A stretch of DNA of 64,000 nucleotides from Zeugodacus cucurbitae (lineage: Eukaryota; Arthropoda; Insecta; Diptera; Tephritidae): assembly GCF_028554725.1 (NCBI RefSeq), contig NC_071667.1:74508001-74572000 (forward strand), in the 5' to 3' direction. Shown piece after piece: positions 50,721 to 61,565 of this stretch. Both the position numbers and the translations under genes were made by a program. The notes below the pieces were generated by a model, which was not told where the DNA came from, made no database searches, and was given only the letters and a program-made list of their open reading frames with translations. Position 1 is the stretch's first letter, and every line of letters begins with the position of its first letter.

Positions 50721-53600
50721 TTAGGTAGCAGACTCTGAGCTGTATTTTTAAGAATTTTAAAACGTGTATATGTATTATACAACTTTAATAATAAATTCTA
50801 CATGAAAATTAAGCGAAAAGCACGTGTGATAATTACGTTTACTATTTTCAAGCTAACCAGTATGTAGTTGCTGTAGCTGCTTGTAGCCACACGAGGCTTT
50901 AATTGACGTCTTGAATTAAAAATAACAACGCCGTAATCAATTCATAATATTAAATAATAATTTTTCTCTAGTAATAATAGTCACTTTTGAGTGGGTTTGT
51001 ATGAATGTACTTACTTCTTAATGCCATTGTGGTTGTGGTCTGTGCTTAGCGAAGCGCAGCAATCAGCCAAGCAATATTTCCGAGTGTCCATCAACATTTT
51101 CATAGTCATGCATACATATTTATATGTATATTTGTGTGTGAGTGTGTCTGTTTGTCTGTTCATATGCGAGTGTTGTACTTGAAAGATAAAAAATTGTTGA
51201 CTAACTGCAGTCGCTTTGAACGCAATAAATCAAAGAAATATATGCATGTGAGTTTCTACATATTTATTGAGCCAGCTTTTTTGGTCCAATTGCAAATGTG
51301 GTTGCTCGCTGGCTTTATGGCTTGATGAAGACCACATCGAAAGAGGCCACTCAATGATGATGATGTTTTTGCGCTGTCAGTTACTAAACAAAAAAAAAAA
51401 AAAAAAAACAATTATTTTATGTGTGCGCATGTGTATAAGTATATATAATTGTATGTATGTACAACAACTATAATAATATTAATCAGCTAACTGGTCGGTG
51501 CAGTCATTAAAACCTGCTGTTCAATGAGACTATGTATGTAGCGCTATTGATGAACATGCATTTATTGCTTTTACAATACAAACATAATAATAATATATAT
51601 ACATACATATATCGTATGTACATATCTACATTTAAATAAACAACTTGTTAAGCGAAATTATTGCTAAAAATGAATTATTGCTGAACAAGTTTAAAAGCGA
51701 GTCAAAATAAATACAAAAATAAAAGCAAAAAAATACAAATAAATAAAAGCACAAGCATAAGTAAATATATACTACAGTTGTGTATATATACATGCACACC
51801 TTTTTAGTCATGTACATACATACATACATATGTATATCCACACAACAAAGCGAGAAGTACAAAGTGGCTTTAATGGCGTACTAAAAACGCTAAAGCAACA
51901 GAAAGCGAATAAAAATGTAAAACGAAAAGTAAAAATAAAAATAAAAGTTGCTGCAACAAGCTAATGAAGTCAACATACATACATACACTCTGAAATATGT
52001 TGTTGTTATGCTTGTATTTTATTTTCATTGCAAATGTGCATGAGACTATGCAGTTATAAAAGCAAAACAAGTATTTATACATACACACATACAAACATAT
52101 AATCTTATACAAACAACTACTTTCGGAAGGGAAGTATGCACTCCTTTACACTCATACATAGCTCATATACATACAATACGCCCCCATAAAACACTGCCAA
52201 CTCAAAGTCAGCTGCCACAAGTACCAAGCAGCACAACGTCAGCGCCGACGTTGACGCCTACGCTACTGCAAAAAACAGCAAATGCAATCTGACAGGCAAA
52301 ATAAAAGCAGAAAATGCATTGACTGCGTCAAGTCTTTAGCTGCACTCACATATTTACTCCTTGTACCCAGTCAACCATCAATATGAGGTGAGTTGGAAGT
52401 GAGGTATGGGTGAATGGCGCATGTCACGCACTCTTTTTCTTAAATACACTTGAATCTCATATTTTATAGATTCTTTATACTATCAGAAATATTATATTTT
52501 TTGATTGTTCATGATCTACCTGCCTATGGTTTTCAGTTACTGCCGAACTAAAGAGAGATTTTTGGCGAAGTTTTTTAAGAAAATATTTTTTATAATTTTT
52601 GTTTTAACTATGGCCCCTTTAGAGCCAATATCTCCCCGACTTATATCTAGAACTAGCTGTATCAAGAGCTTCCACTGGTCTTAAGCGATCTCAACACCTG
52701 ATAGTAGAGGTTCTTGTCATTTTTAGTCGATTATGTCCAATAGTAATCTCCCTAGTTCTCTTGGATAAGTATTTCTTTTCATGTCACATCTCTTAAATTA
52801 TTTTTTTCTTCGATTACTTCCACTGTCCACATATTAAGTTCATAGAAGAAAGAGAACTCAATATCGAAGTTAAGTTTCATAAATAATATTGAATCTTTTT
52901 ATAGAAATATCGACTATGAAACTGTTTATAAGAGAGGGGGACTTGGCTTTCAACCGATTTCAGAAGGAAATACTAAATATGTAGACAATTTTTACTTTCT
53001 ACTTTTTTTGCTCAACAGACCCCAATAGATTTACTACATTTTTTAGAAATATATTCCTTCAGAGTCTATGTATATATATCCGTATGTCAACTATGTATAC
53101 ATCCAGAACAAATTTTCCAAGCTGATTGTCTAAGTCACTTCATTCCACACAGCTGACAGGCAACAATGACTACACGCCGCACACACACAAACTAGCGCAC
53201 AAGCTCGAAAGAGTGTATACTCGTATGTACTTATATGTGTATTAAATGCTTAAAAACACACCCTGTAATTTAAAACGTGACTCGGCCTTAGTTGCCATGC
53301 ACGTACAAATATAGATATACTCAGATATATCCAAATGTATGTATGTATGTGTGTGTTTGTGATTTTTCACTTATATTTATTTGGAGTGAGACGTGGAAAA
53401 TCAACAAACTGTATTGTGCAATGCCAACGTTGTCGAGCGTTGACGAGCGCGCGTGCAGCGTCGTCATAGACAGCGACAGTGTCAGTGTGAGCGTAGACCC
53501 AACAACGGCGGGGGTCCCCAGCGCCATGTCTGCCTTAATTATGCTGATGTCTATTTAAAAATGTGCGTGCACAGACGAAATACGTACATACATACAGCTA
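50721..53600. other. intronic stretch, no gene seen
   Basis: Dominated by ATGTATGT/ACATACAT microsatellites and an A-run at 51390-51408. Apparent Tyr/Val/Cys-rich frames come from the ATGTATG repeats. A CG-rich patch with GTCGTC near 53430-53530 has no supportable frame. Confidence 0.4.
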
Positions 53601-53639
53601 TGTAATATAAATCTCGTATATAAATTGACACCACAGCAA

Positions 53640-55510
53640 CTTTTCACCACACACCACAAGCTGGTTGCAGTTGACAGCAGAAAAACTGTATTCTAACCAC
53701 TGATATACTTGAGTTTCATATAAATATATGTTTTTACTTTGAAACTGAGTAATTACATACATGAAAGTGGCGCTCCTGCTCACTGCAGTTATGTAAAGTG
53801 AAGGGTATGTGAGTAAGGTGTGGTGAATACACTGTTTCTCTGTGCTCAAAAGCATTCCAGTTCATTTGTTAAATGATATTCAGAGCGGTTGTGCCTTCGT
53901 ACATATAAATTACTACGTAAGAAAGTTGTAGTTGTAAGTGTATGTGCTAGTTTGTAACCAGCTGTTAGTGGTGAGTTTCGTTCCTAACATATATTTGCCT
54001 TTAGTAATGTCATGCAGTTTCGCTGTCAACAAGCAATGACTTTGCTCTTTCTACATTTGACAGCTTAAACTCACCACACGGCACGCAATGCTGCGCCACT
54101 ACTACTATTGCAACTAACATATACATATGTAAGTGTGGTGAAATTGCGGTTTACAGTGAAATGTTAGTTTTTTGCTCGTGTGTGAGTGTGTGTGCGTGCG
54201 TAAATTTACTCAATTCATTTTGCTTTTACTCTGGTATTGAATTTCTGTCAGCCGTAAGGTCACATGTTAGTGCGCATGTCGCCCACTCACCGCCAACAAC
54301 ACACCACAGCATGAAATGCATTTTTCAGTGGATGAAGTTTATTCTTTTCGACTTTATTTATTTTATTTTGTTGCCTTTATTTTACTTATCAAGCTTTTCA
54401 CATTTTTACGTTCGTAATTTGTGGCTTTATCATTCTCACCACCAACAGTGTTTTTCTCAATCTGTTTTTTATACACTTTTCATTTTTGTAGTTTACCATA
54501 TGTCTACATATATCCGTGTGTATTGAGTTTCATGCAGTTTTTGTAATGCATTACTTTCTTCAGTAGTCTGCGCTCCCAGCGTGGTCTCAAGCACGCAAGC
54601 CAGTCAGCGAGCGAACTAGCCAGTCAAGCTTGTTGTATTCGTGCATGTTTGAGCGTATACACCGTTATTTTTGTTGGCGTGGGTCTTCAGGTGTCTTCTT
54701 AGTATCAATTTTATATTTATAAATAATTTTTTATTTATTTTTGGGATTGTATGTATGAACGGGCCAAGCAAAAAAAAAAATATTTATTTTTGATTATTTT
54801 ACTTGAAAAAAAAATTATTAAAAACATGCTGTAAATAATAGTTAAATGCCTAAATAATTTGGTTATTTAATAATGAAAAATACGAAATAAAAAATAATTA
54901 TTCAAAAATAATAGTAAAAAAATATTTCTTAAAAAAATTATGAAAAATATTAAAAAAAAATTAAAAAACACAAAATAAAAAATAATAATAATAAAAATAT
55001 TTAAAAAAAAAGTTAACACAAACAAACACAAAATAAAAAATAATTATTACAAAATAATAATAATAAAAATATTTAAAAAAAAGTATGAAAAATATTAAAA
55101 AACAAAATAAAAAATAATTATTATAAAATGATAAAAAAAATGATTCAAAAAATTATAAAAAAGATTATGAAAAATTAATTTTAAAGAATAAAAAAAAATT
55201 TAAAAACAATTTAAATTTATTTTTTCATCAATAATAACATCTTTCTCACCAAAATCAACTCTCAAAAACTTTAAAAACACACAAAATTAAAAACAAAAAA
55301 TTGATGTAGTTCAATAATAAAAAATAAAAATCATTAAATAATAAATAAAAAAATAATAAAAATCATTCAAAAATTTAAATAATTTTTTTTATTTAATAAT
55401 AAAATTCTGCTCTCCAAAAATTCCCACTCCGACACAGTGCTACCCCAGTCATGACTTGCGTTTACCTCCTTTCCAACTCAACTCAGTCCAGAAAATTCGT
55501 GGTGAATTTG
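53640..55510. promoter_or_regulatory. cluster of TGTGGTGA motifs
   Basis: Exact octamers lie at 53644, 53819, 54071 and 54134. One-off variants lie at 53967 (AGTGGTGAGTTT), 54301 (ACACCACA) and 55499 (CGTGGTGAATTT). The short spacing is consistent with a multi-site regulatory element. The binding factor is unknown. Confidence 0.35.
54720..55400 (+). repeat. A-rich low-complexity tract
   Basis: Runs of A broken by T, with repeated AAAATAAAAAATAATTATTA and AATATTAAAAAA phrases. Hardly any G or C over about 680 bp. Confidence 0.75.
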
Positions 55511-56119
55511 CATAAAAGTAAAACCAGTACATAGCAGCAATAATAAACATGTATACGAAAGACATAGTAAAAGGCAATGGCAGAAAAAAGCTCATTTTCA
55601 TTCTTGTCAACAATTAACACCGTTAGGTAAGACGTTTAAGCCATGCACACGCAAACGCACACCAGTGCAGAGCGCCACAAGCATACAAACATATATACAT
55701 AATTGTTTACCTGCTATGACAACAAATATGGCACTGCCTAACCCCCACTCGACGTCTAGACAACAACAACAAAGAATGCAAGTTTGAGTGCTGGCAGCAA
55801 GAAAAGCACTCACTGCTCCAGGCATGAGGCATTAAAGTATCAGCTTATATGTACACTTACATAAATGAGTAAATTTATATTAGCATAACATAAACAACAA
55901 CAGCTACAAAATGACAGCAACTGTAGACATGCATAAGCAACAACAACAACACACAGCAATAAGAAGTAGTTGGAGAAAAACTCAATAAATAACAGCAAAA
56001 CTGTCATTACATTACGAAAAAATTGCTCCCGCTGAGGTTTTATCAGCAGCGCAGCAGCAACGTTTACAGGCACTTGTATGCACTTACATACACACATACA
56101 CCTACATATTTATGTGCGA

Positions 56120-56830
56120 TGGTGCGTGTGTGTCACCACCGTCAGCTAGAGTTTCGGTCTCCAGCACAATCCGGTTCAGTTGCTATCGTGCTGCGCCAGT
56201 TGCGAGCTTGTCTGCTGTGCTGGACGAACGCGGTGTTCATACAAACCTAAATACATACATACAAACAAATATAACAGGCTCCATTGCCAATTCGTTCGTT
56301 CGATCTCGTTGGAGCTTGTGTTCTTCTTGGTAGCGAGATCACAATCCAATCGTTGTGGCCACGCGAAATTGTCATTATTTTGTAAGAAATGTAAGAATTC
56401 CATAAATTTTCGTGTCTCCGCCGCGCTTTATCTCAAACGCGTTGCTTGTATTTCGCTTTGTACACGGAATAGTTGTTGTTGTTGCAGGCGCTGACTTCTG
56501 GTCCAGCGACGACAGCCTTGAAAAACATTTGCTTGGCAATTATTATAAAAGCGCCCACTTTGTGTACATGTACAACAACAAAAATTGTGATTTTTACAGC
56601 TTCTTTTTGCTGCAAATGTGTTGTTGTTGGCGGTGTTGTCATTAGTGTCATTTTTTCGTTGCATTTTTTGTGTTGGCGCGCAGCTGTTGCAATTATTGTT
56701 AAACTTCTTGTTTGTTGTTGTTGCTATTTATTATTTGAGATTTTTTTCGCAAATTCTTGCGTGTGTTTGTGTGTGTGCGATTCGTGGCTCCATTGTGTGC
56801 GCTGATTTCTAACGGCGGCCGCTGTCAAGT
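56120..56830 (+). promoter_or_regulatory. candidate alternative promoter / leader exon
   Basis: A CpG- and GC-rich island between very AT-rich flanks. It contains an initiator-like TTCAGTT at 56176 and a possible donor GTAAGA at 56382. It also has a second rich patch, ACGGCGGCCGCTGTCAAG, near 56812. It lies 2.2 kb upstream of the inferred leader exon. ATG depletion is weaker here than in the leader exons, so the call is tentative. Confidence 0.25.
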
Positions 56831-57059
56831 TGCGAAGAATTTGAAAAATTAACAATGCAAATAGCAGTGAAAAAGGAGATAAAAAATATAATAAATATTT
56901 ATTTACAAATTAAAATAAATAAAAGTGTGCTTTGTTGTGTTGTGAAAAGAAAAATAATTATATTCGTCTGGCTTCTAATAAATAATTTAAATTGTGTGTC
57001 TCAGTTGGAAGTTTGAAATATTTGTAATGTTAATAATAAATGGAATAAATAATGGCTGG

Positions 57060-57500
57060 CAGTTTTTTTTGTGAAAAAATAAGATGAAAAGAATAATTTA
57101 TGAAATTATAATTTGTAATAGATAAAAAAAAATAAAATATTATAGAAAATAATATTAAAAAAAATATTAATAATAAAATAAATAATAAAGAAAATATAAA
57201 ATTAAATAAAAACAAAATAAAATAGAATAACAAAAAAATTAAATTAAATAAAAAAAACTAAATTAATACAATAATAAAAGAAATTAAATAAAATGTAAAA
57301 ATTCATTAAATATAACAATTGTGAATAGTGTTAATTAAATGATCATTAAAAGATTGAAAAAGTATTTTTTTAATTGAAAGAAAATTAATTTCTAAAATTC
57401 CAAAATTATAGTTTTTTAATTTAAATAAAATAAAAATCAAAATCTATTATAAAATTGTTAAAAATTTAAAAACATAAAATAAAAACTATTAATAGTGATA
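57060..57500 (+). repeat. A-rich low-complexity tract
   Basis: AAATAAAATA-type sequence with very few G or C. No repeat unit is fixed. Confidence 0.7.
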
Positions 57501-57782
57501 TCACTTCCGAGTGAAATTCAAGCAAATTCACTTTCAGTCCGATATTTATATATACATATTTGGTGTACTGAATTTCGATTTTACTTTTCAAATTACAATT
57601 TTTTTTATTTTCACTTTCACTCGGATTGCAGAACCTCCCTGAATATCAAAATTTTCAAATTTCTAATATAACCTGAAAATAAAAAATCTAAAAATTGAAA
57701 GAATAACAAATATTAACAATATATCACAAATAAATTTCGAAAATGTATAAAATATTCATTTTCCAAATAATGTAAAATACAG

Positions 57783-58177
57783 CAAAGTGTATTCAACAAA
57801 GTGAACTAAGTATTTGACATACCCGTTTTTGACAATAAAATAGTAAACAATTAATTTATTTGTTTACATTAACCCGTCTTTTTATCTTGAACAATATAAT
57901 ATATATTGATAAAAATGCTTGCATTTTGTAGGTTGGAGCACAAAACATTAGTAAATTGCTTCCATGAGTTGTTTTGCATAATCAGAAAGTATTCGGCATT
58001 TTCTTTTATTCATTTAAAAAATATTTTTTTTGGTTTGAAATTTGTTTACTTTTGAATTTCAAAATTTTAATTTTTTAATAATTGTAAGGGTTAAATCAAT
58101 GGCAACTAACATGCCAAATTTGGATAAAAAAAAAATGAAACGTCATATACTTAGTCAACTTTGTTGAATACACTTTG
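57783..58177. mobile_element. 395-bp MITE with ~37-bp inverted ends
   Basis: The left end CAAAGTGTATTCAACAAAGT continues with gAACTAAGTATTTGAC. The right end is its inverse, with CTTTGTTGAATACACTTTG at 58159-58177. The match extends over about 37 bp with a few mismatches. The interior is AT-rich without a transposase. No clear target duplication or superfamily. Confidence 0.7.
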
Positions 58178-59076
58178 AAATACAGTACATGAATTATGTT
58201 TTCATGAATAAATTTTTATAAATCGTTACCAAGTTAAATTAAAAAAAAAAAATGTTTTTGTTTTGAAAGTTAAAAGTATTAATATTAACCAAAGTTTTAA
58301 TTATTATTTGGTTTTTGAAAATTTTTTGTTTTATTCTTTGTGAATACTATTATTATAATATTTCGAATTTTAACTTTATATTAATTAATTTAATGTTTCA
58401 TTATTTTTTGTCGAAATATGTAAATATTTTACACTTTTGTTTGTTTTTTATCTCGAACTTTCCACACTCCAACACCAGTTCCGTCATTAATCATCACTGG
58501 TTTGCGTGATGAAAGCAATTTTTTATTTGATACTCACATTTTGAAAGTAATTTTGTGAAAATATATGATATCATTTTGTGTAAAAAATACAACATTTACG
58601 TATATGCACAACAACAAATAGTTGTTGCTGATGACTTAAACATGACAAAATTTATTTCTCAATAATTTTCATATTCGATGATTGTATATTTTGCAATTTT
58701 CCCATATTAATTTGACATTTAGTTTTGCTCACTTATAGACTTAGTCACATACTATTAGTTGTTGCTTTGAATATCGTGATTTTCAACTTTCGAAAGTTTT
58801 CCATGCACATGCGCCAGTGCTGCCAAGTGCATACCACAACAATTTGCAATTTCATATGAGTAATAAATTTTTAAATTACACACACAACACACACGATTGT
58901 TTTGCTCACAACTCACTGTGGCTCATATTACAACTAAGCGCGGTAGTAAACATTTAAGTAATCATATTTTTATAATATGCATTTTTTCAATAAAATTTGT
59001 ATAAAAAATTTATTTTTTTTTATTGCACACACACATGTAACTAATCAATTCTCGCATTTTCTTTCTTCAATTACAG

Positions 59077-59616
59077 TTCTATTGAGCATTAAAAAGTTCA
59101 CGCCCCAACAACAGCAGTGCAGCAGCAGCAACAGCGGCGTCAGCATTCAATATAATAACTGGGCAATAGCGAAAACGCGAGTGAGTTTATCAGCGCTCAG
59201 CCAGAGTGGTAATAGCGGCAGCATCAGCGGCTATCGGTGAAGAGAAGCGATATAATAATAAACGAAAGTAGAGTCAAATCAGCAAAAGGCGACACTGTGT
59301 GCCAGTCACCGGTCAACAGTCAGTAACAACAACAACAACAACACCGCCAAATACAACAACAAAACAGTTGCTATTCGACTTATTGCTCTTCTAAAAGGAA
59401 ATATATTAGTTCTCCACACAATTGCAAGTGCAATTGTATGCGCACAACAACAACAACAAGAAGAACATTGAAAGCAACAGCAAGAATAACTGGCATAACT
59501 AGCTACAACTGGACAATCAGTTCATAAAGTCTAGCACACTTGTGGAACTGAATCTTCAAAAAAGAAACTCAAATCAAATCAAATTCTTCAATTGTTGTTC
59601 AACTGTTGTGTCACTG
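59077..59616 (+). other. 5' untranslated exon of the ZFAND-like gene
   Basis: The acceptor TTCTTTCTTCAATTACAG ends at 59076 and the donor CTG|GTGAGT starts at 59617. Composition is CAA/CAG-rich. The exon holds a single ATG, at 59438, which opens a 29-codon upstream ORF ending at 59527. ATG depletion over 540 nt supports an untranslated leader. Confidence 0.65.
59438..59527 (+). other. 29-codon upstream ORF in the leader
   Basis: Begins MRTTTTTRRTLKA and ends at TAA. It is the only ATG in the two leader exons, so it could reduce translation of the main frame. No conserved feature is recognised. Confidence 0.4.
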
Positions 59617-59724
59617 GTGAGTGTGTGTGTGTAAAAATAAAAATATGATTTTTGCAACAATTTACTGCTAATGAACGCTTGTACTAATTTTGTGTGTGTT
59701 TTCTCTTTACTTTATTTTCGCCAG

Positions 59725-60212
59725 CGTCTAGAACGAGCGTCGTGTGTTGTTGTTATTATTAGTGGAGTTATTGAAACACAGCGGAGCTCTCACTACTCAC
59801 TCACACACACCTATTATATTTTTTTGTATTGAATTTGCTATTCGCTTAAATTTAAATTGAAAGCCAACAACAGTTATTTGCAAATTTTCTTCGGTGTTCT
59901 TCTAACAAACGAGTTGTGTTACAAACGAATATAAACTGTTATTAAAAACTTCAACTGTTCTCTAAATTTCTCAAAAAACGTCAACAACGCATAAACTACA
60001 ACAACAACAATAAACGGCAATCAAGCCCCGTGATTAAAGCGTACAGCCTAATTATTGAGCGAGCGGTGCTAAGCAGAAGTGGTGATAAATTCATAAAGCG
60101 ACGAAGGCAAAGTTAGCAAAGTCGTACAACAGCAACAACTACACTACTAACTAAGCAAATTAACTAAAGTACAGGAATCAACAACAACAACAACAAAACA
60201 CAAAAATATACA
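59725..60212 (+). other. ATG-free leader segment before the A20 start
   Basis: The acceptor TTTATTTTCGCCAG ends at 59724. The next 488 nt contain no ATG at all in sequence where about nine would be expected, then the main start follows. (CAA)n runs lie at 59998 and 60180. This strongly supports 60213 as the initiation codon. Confidence 0.75.
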
Positions 60213-60311
60213 ATGGAACGTGAATCCAATCCAATGCAACCTATGTGCCGCTCCGGTTGCGGTTTCTACGGCAATCCAGCCACCGATGGTCTCTGCTCCG
60301 TGTGCTATAAG
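60213..60311 (+). CDS. ZFAND5/6: ZFAND5/6-like A20/AN1 protein, exon 1 (A20 finger)
   Basis: Encodes 33 residues, complete in phase 0, ending in a GTAAGT donor at 60312. Residues 12-31 form the A20 zinc finger C-x3-C-x11-C-x2-C (C12, C16, C28, C31) in the sequence CRSGCGFYGNPATDGLCSVC, followed by YK. This is almost the same as in animal ZFAND5 and ZFAND6 and in the wider A20/AN1 stress-associated family. A20 fingers of this type bind ubiquitin. ZFAND5/6 proteins act in proteasome delivery, NF-kB signalling and peroxisomal import; these roles are by homology. The start follows a 488-nt ATG-free leader. The C-terminal AN1 finger is not in the window, so the gene runs off the right edge. Confidence 0.92.
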
Positions 60312-60399
60312 GTAAGTAACACACACTCAAGAGATTTCAAAATCTTAGAATAGAGAAAAATGTTGTTATTAATTGTTTTTTTTTTTCATTTTGCTATAG

Positions 60400-60558
60400 G
60401 ATTCTTTGAGAAAAAAGCAACAACCACCTGTTAGCAGCACACCTGTATCAGTTCCAAGCCCACAGCCAAGTCCCACATTCAGTCCAGCCATCACAATAAC
60501 CAATACCGCACAGCCGACAGTGCAAAGTTTACAGCTGCAACATAATGAAATAAAAGAG
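60400..60558 (+). CDS. ZFAND5/6: ZFAND5/6-like protein, exon 2 (linker)
   Basis: Joined in frame to the A20 exon across an 88-bp GT-AG intron with a T-rich tract before CTATAG. It encodes 53 residues, beginning DSLRKKQQPPVSSTPVS and ending LQLQHNEIKE, then a GTGAGT donor at 60559. The Pro/Ser/Thr/Gln-rich linker after the A20 finger matches the family layout (human ZFAND6 has EHLQRQ then a Ser/Pro linker). The open frame continues past the donor to 60660, but that part is intronic. The exon ends in phase 0, so it can join any phase-0 AN1 exon downstream. Confidence 0.85.
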
Positions 60559-61233
60559 GTGAGTAGCATATTAAGAAATATGATTTCAAACAGGAAGTCA
60601 GGGTGTTTCAAGCCGACTGTGGTGACGTATAGTGATTTTAAGTGTAGGAAAAGAACTTAGTAAAAGCAGGTTATATTGAAAATGTATAGAAAGCTGGAGT
60701 CATCACATAAATAGCAGCTTTGAAGCAGCATACTAGCGCTGAAGTTCAGAAAAATTAAATTTGAAAAAATATATTAAAAAAATAAAAAATAAATAAATAA
60801 AAATAAAAAAAAATTTAAACAAAAAATCATCATTGCTTTACGGCACTTGTGCTCGCCGTAAAATAAAAATTCCATCAAAACAAATATTTGCTGTGAAATT
60901 TAAATCGTTTTTTAAGTAAATTTTCAATTTTCCGACTTCAAAAAATTATAAAAAAATATTTAAAATTTTAATAATATACTTAACAACAAACAAAATCCGA
61001 CGTATGTCCATTAAATTTGTTCAAGTGGCCGAAGTGGTGGTAGTGCGGGTTGTACCATAAAATGCCTATCTAATGATGCAAATTTACATTCGACCAAAAA
61101 CGTTTAATTCGAAAACTATTAACGCAAATTTTTCGGCAACGTTTTTACGACATCCAACGCAAACCATATTTTCATCAATTCCACCATAAGTTGAGTAAAC
61201 TCATTCAAAATCAAGCCAACGAAAGCGAAAACT

Positions 61234-61489
61234 ATGTCGGCCGCTAAAATGAAGACTGCACCCAGTGCGGCCACAACAGCCACCACCGACGCCAATGAGC
61301 GTATACGCAAGCAACAGCAACAACAACAGCAGCAAGATGATAAAATTGCAAATAACTATGCAACGTCGTCAACATCGGCGGCGGCCGCGTCTGAGGCACT
61401 GCCCACCAGCTCCACGACAGCGGCAGCAGCTGCCACAAACGCAGGCGCAAGCGCCGCCGCCAACAGCGTGCGCGGTGCACGCCGAAATC
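61234..61489 (+). CDS. alternative N-terminal exon, low-complexity (part 1)
   Basis: An ATG at 61234 with A at -3 opens a frame beginning MSAAKMKTAPSAATTATTD, with an 8-Gln run near residue 27 and Ala/Ser/Thr-rich sequence to residue 85. The donor ATC|GTGAGC starts at 61490, leaving one base (phase 1). An in-frame stop at 61192 shows the frame does not extend far upstream. Entry by splicing is possible only through a weak phase-0 acceptor AAG at 61215. An initiator match TCATTC at 61201 and an ATG-free stretch from 61083 make a separate promoter the simpler reading. I do not recognise the protein. It lies between the A20 exons and the expected AN1 exon, so an alternative isoform of the same gene is likely; a nested separate gene is possible. 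Confidence 0.6.
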
Positions 61490-61565
61490 GTGAGCACAAA
61501 TTAATAAAGTTAACCAATTGCATATTGTTTCATATACCTTTCCTTTGTTACTTGTATTTCACAAG

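Larger units (their letters stand above)
27610..59076 (+). other. inferred ~31.5-kb first intron
   Basis: Bounded by GTAAGT at 27610 and by a pyrimidine tract ending TTACAG at 59076. No protein-coding gene was recognised inside. It holds low-complexity tracts, several MITEs and tandem repeats, regulatory-motif clusters and one exon-like segment at 46753-46811, listed separately. The 28.3-36.4 kb and 43.0-50.3 kb parts contain little beyond microsatellites and CG-richer patches. Confidence 0.4.
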
